Of a stretch of 16,727 bases of DNA, positions 9,728 to 16,509 are shown piece after piece. The stretch lies in contig MU631352.1 of assembly GCA_026770615.1 (NCBI GenBank), forward strand, positions 259,555 through 276,281, read 5' to 3'. Positions within the stretch are counted from its first letter, which is position 1, and the number at the start of each line of letters is the position of its first letter. Position numbers and translations under genes: made by a program. The notes under the pieces were generated by a model. The model was given only the letters and a program-made list of their open reading frames with translations, made no database searches and was not told the DNA's origin. The stretch comes from Pavlovales sp. CCMP2436 (Eukaryota > Haptophyta > Pavlovophyceae > Pavlovales).

Positions 9728-11038
9728 TTAATTATCATATGACAGAAGTCCGTCCGATATTGAAAGAATTTTATCACATACCACATAAGCGTACATAGTG
9801 AGGGCGCTATTGTTACTTGCGATATTTGCTTCAAACAGAATACCGGACGAAGACGCCAAGCTTGTGCCGTCAAGCACGATATCTTGATTTTGGAAGGCAT
9901 CTAAGCCAATCGCCACGGCAAACGCTTCATTTTCGTATTGCGCCTGCCTCACTGACGAGGGATTGTTCGAAGCATTCAATACACGGAGAGCCTTGTACAA
10001 TTCACTACGCATTTCAACGGTGTTAGATACTGGAATCGAGGGGATTCTGTACCCCCCAACTCTCCACGATTAAGAAGTCAAACCCGCCCGTGTGAAAGTA
10101 GTGCTCGATTTATCGCTTGAGGTTGTCGAATTAGATAACGAGGACATAACTATGATAACAGATTGGACTGATTTCACGCGGCATAGGATGTTCCACGAGA
10201 TTGCTCCAGAGTTTGCTCCGACAGTTGTAGTATAGCACAGTACGTCTGTACTCGGGATAGCTATAATACCATTCGGTGCTTTGCTTAAAATTCCTTGCTC
10301 AACCGCAGAATCGAGACGAATGATTTCAGATTGGAGTTTTACTTGCTCCATCAAAACATTGCCTTCTACAAGAGGTGCACCCTCACTTTGAAGTTTGACT
10401 TGCTCCATCAAAACATTACCTTCTACAAGAGGCGAACCGGTAACCCACGAAAAGATTGGATTGAGTTGAATTTCGATACGAATGTCGTCATTCATGAGGC
10501 TTAGCGCAATCGCTTTAGAACACATTCCTGGACCGAAGAGGTCCAGCGACGGTATAGCTACATCGATAGTTGAACCAATCGCGGAGGCCATCGCTCGACC
10601 ATTTCTTGGTGTTACGACACCAGAAGCAGCTACACCTACAGCGTCAGCGCAGCCCATACTTGCGATTGAAGTGCCACGATCTGATGCGCTACAGGTGTGA
10701 TCGAGTAACATCTTGCCGTAGATGTGCGCGTCAATTAGGCTTGATACATGGACTGAACCTAAATAGATATCGATAGATTGAATAGGAGAGTAACCAGATC
10801 CATCGAGAACATAGGGAGTTGTTGCGGTTGCAGTTGAACGAAGAGTGTACTGAAGATAGGTATCATTTGGATTGAAGTAGACACCGCTCGATCCGCTTGG
10901 TAATTGAAAGATAATACGGCCCCGGCTTGCGTATGACGTTCCAGAAGTTAGTGCGAGAGTGATGCGTGTCGCTTCAGCTTTTGACGATGTCGCGATTTTC
11001 TTGTCGAATTCGAATGATTTAGGTAGGACGGATTCCAT
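9728..11038 (-). pseudogene. Major capsid protein (double jelly-roll), one nonsense codon
   Basis: Shell protein of the virion. The single frame from ATG 11036-11038 to TAA 9728-9730 gives 436 codons, interrupted only by TAA 10070-10072 and with no frameshift. The first jelly-roll shows GRIIFQLPSGSSGVYFNPND then TYLQYTL (residues about 41-67), SPIQSIDIYLGSVHVSSLID, and DDIRIEIQLNP. The C-terminal part shows FAVAIGLDAFQNQDI and LTMYAYVVCDKILSISDG, the usual end of PLV capsid proteins. It is somewhat shorter than many PLV capsid proteins (500 or more residues). It contains a 57-nt in-frame tandem duplication (10325-10438). GC content is visibly higher than in the flanking viral genes. The ATPase follows 18 nt downstream. 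Confidence 0.82.
10325..10438 (-). repeat. Two tandem 57-nt copies inside the major capsid gene
   Basis: 10325-10381 and 10382-10438 align without gaps, 49 of 57 bases identical by hand count. Each encodes 19 residues containing PLVEGNVLMEQVKLQSE, so the duplication keeps the frame. The protein repeat is almost exact while the DNA copies differ at eight positions. Confidence 0.85.
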
Positions 11039-11071
11039 GATTTGTTTTATAATACATAAGATAGAAAAAAA

Positions 11072-11284
11072 TTAGAGAACGTTTTTTTTCTCAAAGGATG
11101 AACTCAGTTTATTCATTACTGCTTTTTTACCGAGAGATTTAGCAACTTCTAAAGCTTCTTTTGGAAGTTCATCGGCAAAATCGCTCATTTTCTTCTGCAT
11201 TTGATGTTTTGACCCAAAGCCTTGCGCTCCTACCCCAGATTTGCTAAAATATGATTTTACAGATGAAGGTTTAAATCTGTGCAT
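11072..11284 (-). CDS. Small basic protein upstream of the capsid gene, unknown
   Basis: Intact 70-residue frame from ATG 11282-11284 to TAA 11072-11074. The N-terminus is Ser/Lys-rich (MHRFKPSSVKSYFSKSGVG). The second half is a likely amphipathic helix (DELPKEALEVAKSLGKKAVM) ending FEKKNVL. No Cys, signal peptide or clear membrane segment. TATATAAAG lies a few bases before the ATG. It precedes the major capsid gene by 33 nt on the same strand, so it may be a minor virion or DNA-binding protein; that is only inferred from place and charge. Confidence 0.55.
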   Translation of the reverse strand: MHRFKPSSVKSYFSKSGVGAQGFGSKHQMQKKMSDFADELPKEALEVAKSLGKKAVMNKLSSSFEKKNVL

Positions 11285-11294
11285 TCTTTATATA
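11285..11294 (-). promoter_or_regulatory. TATA-like box before the 70-residue gene
   Basis: On the - strand TATATAAAGA directly precedes the ATG at 11284. It is the clearest canonical TATA word in the element. Confidence 0.45.
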
Positions 11295-11310
11295 CATGGC
11301 TTAGATTTTT

Positions 11311-11475
11311 TTATAATTCTGCTTTTAAAATGATATATGCTTCATCGGGCAACATCGGGTATTTTTTAGCATAATATGAAGCGGTGCCGTCATCGTAATT
11401 TTAAACGGTAAACTTTTCTAAGACATCGTTGATTGATTTCTCACGGGGAACTTCTGGTTTGCTAAAATCAAGCAT
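11311..11475 (-). pseudogene. Short unknown gene with one in-frame stop
   Basis: The frame runs from ATG 11473-11475 (MLDFSKPEVPREKSINDVLE) to TAA 11311-11313, 54 codons, with a TAA at 11401-11403 in the middle. After the stop the same frame continues with a well-composed segment, YYAKKYPMLPDEAYIILKAE, so the gene was probably one short protein. Soluble, mixed charge, no recognisable domain. It lies 26 nt from the 70-residue gene on the same strand and is divergent from the + strand gene at 11534. Confidence 0.45.
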
Positions 11476-11533
11476 TGAGAACAACTCTTAAATGGTTTCT
11501 ACGTCATTATTTTTTTGGTCCATGATAGTTACA

Positions 11534-11971
11534 ATGGATGAAGAAAAAATGAAGAGGCTGTTGTTTTTGAGGCGATTGATGAAGAATTTGTACCACCAAT
11601 TAAAAAGAAAAAACCACGTTCTGAGAAGCAAAAAGAAGCTTTGAAACTGATGATAGAAAACCGTAAAGGACGTGCTGTTGTTGAACGTGCTAATCGGAAA
11701 GAAAACCGTGCTCCGAAATGGTACAGAGAACTGAATACACAAGATAAAGAAATACAAGACATGAAAAGCACTATCGAGATGTTAAAATATCAAATCTTGG
11801 ACGATAAAAAAAGTTTAGTTAGTTGTCGAAGAGAATAATGAAGAACCTGTTAAACGTACAGGTTTACACGACGGAGTATTTTACCATGAACCGCCTATAG
11901 TTCGACAATCTCCGTATAAAGAGGCTGAAATCATGTATAATTTTGGACCAATGGATAGACTTAGCAGCTAA
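11534..11971 (+). pseudogene. Charged, Lys/Glu-rich unknown protein, two frameshifts
   Basis: A + strand gene starting at ATG 11534 (an in-frame ATG at 11522 is an alternative) and ending at TAA 11969-11971, about 145 residues. A missing base in the A run 11544-11549 shifts it within the first codons. The main frame then reads EFVPPIKKKKPRSEKQKEAL and a helical segment DKEIQDMKSTIEMLKYQILD. A second shift between 11806 and about 11825, again next to an A run, moves into a frame with TGLHDGVFYHEPPIVRQSPY. The N-terminal half is very basic, then probably coiled coil. It could be a DNA-binding or scaffold-like virion protein; no family is recognised. Confidence 0.55.
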
Positions 11972-11978
11972 TTGCGTA

Positions 11979-12047
11979 ATGTCTTGCGTTAAATCTTATA
12001 AAGTCGTTCTAACTAAAGAACAGAATATAGTTCATCAAATCGGTTAG
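11979..12047 (+). CDS. Very short + strand frame, doubtful
   Basis: ATG 11979-11981 to TAG 12045-12047, 22 residues (MSCVKSYKVVLTKEQNIVHQ). It starts 7 nt after the previous + strand stop and its composition is protein-like. It overlaps the tail of the - strand gene at 12009-12257. It may be a peptide gene, the start of a longer broken gene, or chance. Confidence 0.22.
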   Translation: MSCVKSYKVVLTKEQNIVHQIG

Positions 12048-12257
12048 TAATATTTTATTTTTATTGTATTTTTCTTTATCAATTACCATAATTTGATACT
12101 CGTACATGCTATCTCCTTCATCATCTTCAAAAACTATATGGTAATTAAAATCATAATTCATTTCGTTTATCAAAATGATAATTGATATTCTATTATCTTT
12201 GAATTCTTGATTATTAATTATTAATTTTAAAGTATTTATTGTATAATCGTCCACCAT
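12009..12257 (-). CDS. 82-residue acidic unknown protein
   Basis: Intact frame from ATG 12255-12257 to TAG 12009-12011. It opens MVDDYTINTLKLIINNQEFK. Alternating hydrophobic strands follow (RISIIILINEMNYDFNYHIV), then an acidic patch FEDDEGDSMYEYQ and a Lys-rich region. A small alpha/beta fold seems likely. No Cys, signal or membrane motif. Nothing identifies a function. It is the middle of three short genes between the + strand pair and the helicase. Confidence 0.42.
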   Translation of the reverse strand: MVDDYTINTLKLIINNQEFKDNRISIIILINEMNYDFNYHIVFEDDEGDSMYEYQIMVIDKEKYNKNKILLTDLMNYILFFS

Positions 12258-12283
12258 GATTATTTTACTATTAGATATTAATT

Positions 12284-12640
12284 TTAATTTCTTTTACACA
12301 TACATTTGTCAACTATTTTTAATTGGTTTTTTTTACAAATATCGTTGTCGTTGTTATCATAATGTTCGATTAGAAATTCGAGACTATCTCAGAAATTATT
12401 TTAATTTTTAATGACTTTAAACGAAACTCCTTTATATTTCGAATCTATAAGATCGTCTACAATTCTTAAAGTTCTCTCATAGTTTTTGTGGGTCTCTGTA
12501 CTGATCAATTTACATTTTTCATGAAAAAAATTGCTTATGGTATCTTCATCGTCGTCGTCATCATCATCGTCATTTTGCGATAAATTATTATCCATATCAA
12601 CTTTTGCACATATTCTACACGTTTGAATACAATACCCCAT
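12284..12640 (-). pseudogene. Cys-containing protein with poly-Asp tract, two in-frame stops
   Basis: ATG 12638-12640 begins MGYCIQTCRICAKVDMDNNL. The frame is open to TAA 12401-12403, then continues after it and after a second stop (TGA 12389-12391) to TAA 12284-12286, about 118 codons. Cysteines sit at both ends: C-x3-C-x2-C at the start, HEKC in the middle, and DKCMCK near the end, which could bind zinc. Eight consecutive Asp residues (then Glu-Asp) come from a GAT/GAC microsatellite at about 12546-12572. It lies about 120 nt downstream of the hairpin. A regulatory zinc-ribbon-like protein is possible but unproven. Confidence 0.45.
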
Positions 12641-12762
12641 ATCTACACAATAACTTTATATTTTTTTTTCCTTTCTTCCCCTTTACTTTATACTAATATA
12701 TATAAATTTTAACTTTATAATAGAAATATATTGAATAGAGAATATGAGTAGAGGTTTAGTAA

Positions 12763-12868
12763 AGCTTAACGGTGTAGGGATGTAGGCCAAAACCAAACTT
12801 TTACATATAGAGACTTCCCTAATTAAAAATAGTTTGGTTATTGGCCTACACCCCTACACCGTTAAGCT
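12763..12868. repeat. Near-perfect 37/38-nt inverted repeat (hairpin) after the helicase gene
   Basis: Arms 12763-12799 and 12831-12868 pair with one mismatch and one unpaired base; the loop is 31 nt. The arms are GC-richer than the DNA around them and contain the double word GTGTAGGGATGTAGG. The outer edge lies 7 nt beyond the helicase stop (12876-12878). It could be a transcript terminator or 3' end signal, a replication origin, or a small inverted-repeat transposon; I see no clear target duplication. Confidence 0.85.
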
Positions 12869-15298
12869 ATTTTTATTATTCATCTTCGTCATTTGCTTTT
12901 TTAACAAGTCCGTAAAAATACACACCTGTTTTTTTAACGGTTACAAGTAACCCCACTAATCCCAAGCATATCGTCCTTAAACTTTGACTGTGTCATTTTA
13001 TCTTTCGTATAATTCTTAAAATCATTGAATATTTCGCTTGATGAAATCGTATCTTTATCATTGCCAGTGATCTCATATTTATCCATAATGAAACCAAGCA
13101 CTATATTCGAGTCTGAAATATATTCATTGCTGTCATCTACGATTTGCTTCGGTATATTCTCAGTTATAGCTTTAGAACTTGTCGTAATAAAATGGTCAGT
13201 CAATAAAAGTATGTATGTATTACGAATAGTATCAGTAGATATTTCATCAACAAATTCATTATTAAGTTAAGCTTGATATTTATTCGTTGGGTCAGGATTT
13301 TCTACAAATTTTGTGGGGTGGTTAACAAATCTAACACGTCTACAAATACCACCGTCTACAGAACTAAGCCCGGGTTTATTGTTACAAGCGGCTTCTAAAA
13401 GGAATAATACGTGAAATTCCACTGCATCTTTATATAACTCACGTGTTTTTAGGATTGCTTTATGACCGTCTGCGATCTTTTTCAATATTCCCGCTTGTAG
13501 TTTATTATCTACGTCACTTTCCGGCTCATTGAAAAATAACACGTCTACCTTAAGCAGTATGTAATTCAGACGTAGCATTTCCACCTTTTGCAGCTTTAGT
13601 AAAAGTCTCTGGGTTTACTTCAATAAAGTAATCCCCAGCACTTTTTTAAGCATGCCGATTTTAGTGCTTTTCGAATTACATCCAGAACCGGTATGAATAT
13701 TTAAATTTTGAAATATTCTTTCACCATTCAATAGTAGATTGTCATTATTCCACATATATTTACGAACATCTTCATCTGGGTAAATAGTAGTATAATAGCC
13801 TTCGATAGTTTTTCAGATGTCTTCTCAATCTCTTCAGGATATTTATATCCCGTGTTATTCATTATATAATCAGACGGCAGAATATTACGTATTTCTTTAG
13901 TACGACAATCCAGTACCTTGTGACTGAATGCGAACAAGTTCCCAAAGCTATCAATATTTTTCTCAGAGTAACAATTTTTTGAGAAGTCGATCATAGTCAT
14001 ATCGACGACTCCTTTCAAATATGGAATAAATTGTAATTTAGTTGCGATTTCGTTAGCGGCTTTTGCTTTTTTTCATTTATCTTGTTATATTCTTCATCCT
14101 CATCTGGTGTAATTGAATTATAAAATATTTTAGCCATTTTGATAAATATATCATGTATAACCGATTTAATTAAATCTTTAATAATGATCAGTTTGTTGCG
14201 CTTGTTCCACACATTGTTTGTATTACAATGAAACCATAAATCAACGTCGTCATCGTATACAATAGAATCATTTAAAATTAGCTTCGTAATATTTGAAATA
14301 AACGAATGTGAACCGTCGTTTATTGCTTTCATAATATTAGCCTCGATATTATCGATAAACTCATCAACTTCTGACATGTATTTATGAATAAGAAAATTTA
14401 GATCTTCGTCATTTTCTGGAGTCTTTATAATTTTGTTGTTAATAAGATTATAATATTTTAAGTTATCTTCCTTTAGACATTCAAATAAATAATTTCATCC
14501 TAAAGTCTTCTCATCATCTCGATTATATGCCTTATCAAAAAGCGCATCAATCTTATTCTCGTTGTATTTGTTAGATCTTTTAGAAAATTGATGTACTAAT
14601 TTAGAACATTTAGACATTCCAACGCCTTATTTTTCACAGATTCAGACAATAGACCACACTATCTTTGTCCATGTCTCGTAATCGTCACATTTTTTAATCG
14701 AAAGTTTATTTATTATATTCTTTATTTTTCTTGCGATTTCACCGTTATCGACTTTTTCGACTTTTTCGTCTGCTTCATTCGTAGCGTCTCTTTTTTCTTT
14801 TTTCTTGTTCTTTTCTCTCCACTCTAATCCTTACCATATCAAGATTATCATTATATGTAGTATCATAATCTTTTTGTACATATGACGCACAACAGTCAAA
14901 TATCGAACAATTCACAGGAACCAATGGTGGTACTGTTACCAGTTTTGAATCTTTATTTTTCTCAGTAGTATATGGTGTATAAAGTAGCCGATTTTGACCA
15001 TAAATACTCATGTCATAATAATAAATAGTACTAATTTTGTGTAACTTACATAAGCTTATCATATTGACCCATTTGATACGAACATTATCGACATAAATCC
15101 TATATGAGTATTTCATTTTTCCATTGTATTCTCTTGGTTCGCATTTACCATAGTTAATTTCATATTTTGTAAATATAGCTTGGACACGAATAATTTCGGC
15201 AGCAATATCAATATAATGATACGAGTCGATATCAAAAACTGGTTTAATATACTGATCAGGACCGCCCATAAGCTCAGTGGCATATTTACATTTTTGTA

Positions 15299-15332
15299 TA
15301 TTGACTAATAGGGATTCAAGCTGGCGTCTGAC
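15299..15332 (-). repeat. 34-nt copy of the foreign repeat also found in the fibre gene
   Basis: Reverse complement of 5058-5091 with two mismatches. It forms the left edge of the GC-rich insertion in the primase and begins TTGACTAATAGGGATTCAAG on the + strand. Confidence 0.65.
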
Positions 15333-15422
15333 TGTTCTGAATGTTTTGCTGATCTGAGTGCTGCGTCGCCCATTGCCTGCTGCGTGCCTTAGTCGGCTGC
15401 GCTGGCTTGGGCGCCACCGCGT
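15301..15422. mobile_element. 122-nt GC-rich insertion in the primase, with 5-bp direct repeat
   Basis: A short GC-rich block interrupts AT-rich primase sequence. The 5-bp word GTATA stands at both edges (15296-15300 and 15423-15427), as expected of a target-site duplication. Viral frames are recognisable on each side (KVTYETEDEYMNDI before it, CKYATELMGGPDQYIKP after it). Its left 32 nt also occur at 5060-5091 in the fibre gene. It has neither TG...CA ends nor obvious terminal inverted repeats, so the transposon class is open; a truncated or internally deleted copy is likely. Confidence 0.6.
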
Positions 15423-15611
15423 GTATATCATTCATATATTCATCTTCGGTTTCATACGTTACTTTCTTTTTACGATCAAATATATCAACAACAATAACTT
15501 TACCGAATGAACTTCTTTATATTAAGTTAAGAGAACAATACATAGACTTATTTGTTTAAGTCAAAAATAGAAAAATAAATCATTTTTTTTTCACCGGCAA
15601 ATAAAATACTT

Positions 15612-15878
15612 TTATTGTGCGGCAACTTGGATATTTTTTAGTTCAAGCTTTTCCATCTCTTTGCGTTCATAATAAGCTTTTTCATAGATTTGAATCGACT
15701 TTTGTACTTCAGGAATCATATACCTGTCTCGTGTAAAATCCAGATGTTTCTGACGAAATTCAGCATCAGTATTATATAGTGTGTTTGATCGTTTAGCATT
15801 CAGTTTTTTCTCGGCTTCGTAATACGCAGGATGATCAATCCGATACAGAGTCATCTGCGACATTTTTTGAAGATCCAT
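15612..15878 (-). CDS. 88-residue charged unknown protein
   Basis: Intact frame from ATG 15876-15878 (MDLQKMSQMTLYRIDHPAYY) to TAA 15612-15614. Rich in Lys, Glu, Arg and Tyr, predicted mostly helical, ending with a helix YERKEMEKLELKNIQ. No Cys, signal or membrane segment. It lies 28 nt upstream of the primase start on the same strand, so it may be expressed with replication genes. ATATATAAG lies 5-13 nt before its ATG. Function not recognised; a small nucleic-acid-binding protein is one possibility. Confidence 0.52.
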   Translation of the reverse strand: MDLQKMSQMTLYRIDHPAYYEAEKKLNAKRSNTLYNTDAEFRQKHLDFTRDRYMIPEVQKSIQIYEKAYYERKEMEKLELKNIQVAAQ

Positions 15879-15884
15879 AAGGAC

Positions 15885-15893
15885 TTATATATT
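15885..15893 (-). promoter_or_regulatory. TATA-like box before the 88-residue gene
   Basis: On the - strand TTAATATATAAGTCCTT precedes the ATG at 15878. A second ATATATAT stretch lies a little further upstream (about 15897-15905). Confidence 0.35.
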
Positions 15894-15951
15894 AACATAT
15901 ATATAAGATAATATTCTTAAATATGATCAATTTTTTTGAATTTTTCGTAAT

Positions 15952-16158
15952 TCATTTCTTTAATCGTTTTGACCGAGTAAAGTGCTCTTTCATTTCAACA
16001 ATAGATTTATCGACATCTTGAATAGAGAATATTGGTTCACCACCCAGGTTTTTCAGTGGACTGACGTAGGCGGACTGAATCCCTGCCGAATGAAGCGATC
16101 GATTAGCCAATGAATTCACATTTTCAGCGTAATTATCTGAATTCTTATCCAATTTCAT
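15952..16158 (-). CDS. 68-residue unknown protein
   Basis: Intact frame from ATG 16156-16158 (MKLDKNSDNYAENVNSLANR) to TGA 15952-15954. Soluble, Ser/Asn-rich at the start, Lys/Arg-rich at the end (HFTRSKRLKK). It follows the next short gene by 33 nt on the same strand and precedes the 88-residue gene by about 73 nt of AT-rich DNA. No domain recognised. Confidence 0.45.
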   Translation of the reverse strand: MKLDKNSDNYAENVNSLANRSLHSAGIQSAYVSPLKNLGGEPIFSIQDVDKSIVEMKEHFTRSKRLKK

Positions 16159-16191
16159 TAGTTTTGTAGAAATGATACTGTGACGGAGGTA

Positions 16192-16398
16192 TTACACTAT
16201 GATTCGTTCATCTTTAAAAACAGGAATTTTAGAAAACATTTTAGCTATGTGCGGGCCTAATTTATAACCTTCATTTGGGAATAACTTGTTTGGTAAAACA
16301 GTTAGCGAACTATGTAAATCTACGATTAAATTAGTCACGGGTTTTGATAGTTTAAACACCAATTTATTAAGAGAGCCTTTCGTTTTGAAAGCATTCAT
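16192..16398 (-). CDS. 68-residue unknown protein at the right end of the element
   Basis: Frame from ATG 16396-16398 (MNAFKTKGSLNKLVFKLSKP) to TAA 16192-16194. The frame is open further upstream, but the first ATG is here, and this start codon lies inside the inverted repeat. Lys-rich N-terminal half, then VTNLIVDLHSSLTVLPNKLF. No family recognised. Part of its 5' end is repeated in inverted orientation at 16443-16509, so the DNA just right of it reads like the start of a second, divergent, truncated copy. Confidence 0.45.
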   Translation of the reverse strand: MNAFKTKGSLNKLVFKLSKPVTNLIVDLHSSLTVLPNKLFPNEGYKLGPHIAKMFSKIPVFKDERIIV

Positions 16399-16509
16399 GT
16401 GAATCTCGCTCTCGTTTTGAGATTTCAAATATAAATACCAACAACGAGAGCGAGATTCACATGAATGCTTTCCAATTTTGATATCTCAATGTTTAAACTA
16501 TCAAAACCC
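16339..16509. repeat. Fold-back inverted duplication at the right viral boundary
   Basis: Two pairs of arms in mirror order: 16387-16416 with 16443-16472 (30 of 30 complementary) and 16339-16358 with 16490-16509 (20 of 20). The stretches between them differ (28 nt on the left, 17 nt on the right), and the central spacer is 26 nt. The left arm is the 5' end of the gene at 16192-16398. The right arm stops exactly where GC-rich DNA starts (after 16509). It could be a remnant of a hairpin or inverted-repeat viral end, or a rearrangement made at integration. Confidence 0.8.

Larger units (their letters stand above)
12876..15583 (-). pseudogene. D5-like primase / SF3 helicase, multiply broken
   Basis: Replication protein joining an archaeo-eukaryotic primase to a D5-type superfamily 3 helicase, about 860 codons without the insertion. 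It probably starts at ATG 15581-15583 and ends at TAA 12876-12878. Primase: PVFDIDSYHYID (about 15215-15240, D-x-D) and YSYRIYVDNVRI (about 15080-15115). D5_N region: DDYETWTKIVWS and HQFSKRSNKYNENK (about 14550-14680), then NLFAFSHKVLDCRTKE and NNTGYKYPEEIE. Helicase: Walker A GSGCNSKST (about 13663-13690), motif B FFNEPESD (about 13516-13541), and CNNKPGLSSVDGG followed by RRVRF. Frameshifts lie near 15515, 14800, 14055, 13810, 13645, 13550 and 12955; in-frame stops at 15548, 15527, 14642, 14627, 14495 and 13267. A 122-nt foreign piece sits at 15301-15422. Confidence 0.82.
113..16509. mobile_element. Integrated, decayed Polinton-like virus/virophage-type element
   Basis: AT-rich block bounded by GC-rich DNA on both sides. 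It carries the conserved gene set of small eukaryotic DNA viruses: double jelly-roll capsid, penton-like minor capsid, A32-like packaging ATPase and D5-like primase-helicase, with a lipase and a fibre/LamG adhesin. Gene density is viral: gaps of roughly 20-60 nt separate most neighbours, most genes are on the - strand, and convergent neighbours overlap or nearly touch. The roughly 16.4 kb length fits a PLV genome. No protease, integrase or PolB was seen, so PLV fits better than a canonical virophage or Maverick. The left boundary is uncertain (about 105-122); the right one (16509/16510) is sharper. Many stops and frameshifts show it is a relic. Confidence 0.82.

Noticed and set aside
11488..11771. 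Phe/Ser-rich - strand frames opposite the Lys/Glu-rich gene
   Set aside because: Low-complexity shadows of the + strand gene at 11534-11971, whose Lys and Glu codons give Phe and Ser in reverse.
15409..15416. TGGCGCCC on the - strand as a retrotransposon primer-binding site
   Set aside because: Only eight bases match and no LTR-like TG...CA ends or polypurine tract were found; too weak to assign an LTR element.
12876..15583. Fragment of a nucleocytoplasmic giant virus instead of a PLV
   Set aside because: The D5-like enzyme alone would allow this, but the short capsid protein, penton-like neighbour, small ATPase and compact 16-kb layout fit a PLV better; not fully excluded without a tree.
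333..16398. Stop codon reassignment (TAA/TAG as Gln or Tyr, TGA as Trp) to explain many in-frame stops
   Set aside because: Single-base frameshifts occur in the same genes, the same codons also serve as the apparent gene ends (lipase TAG, minor capsid TAA), normal Gln, Tyr and Trp codons are common, and stops fall at positions expecting different residues. Decay is simpler.
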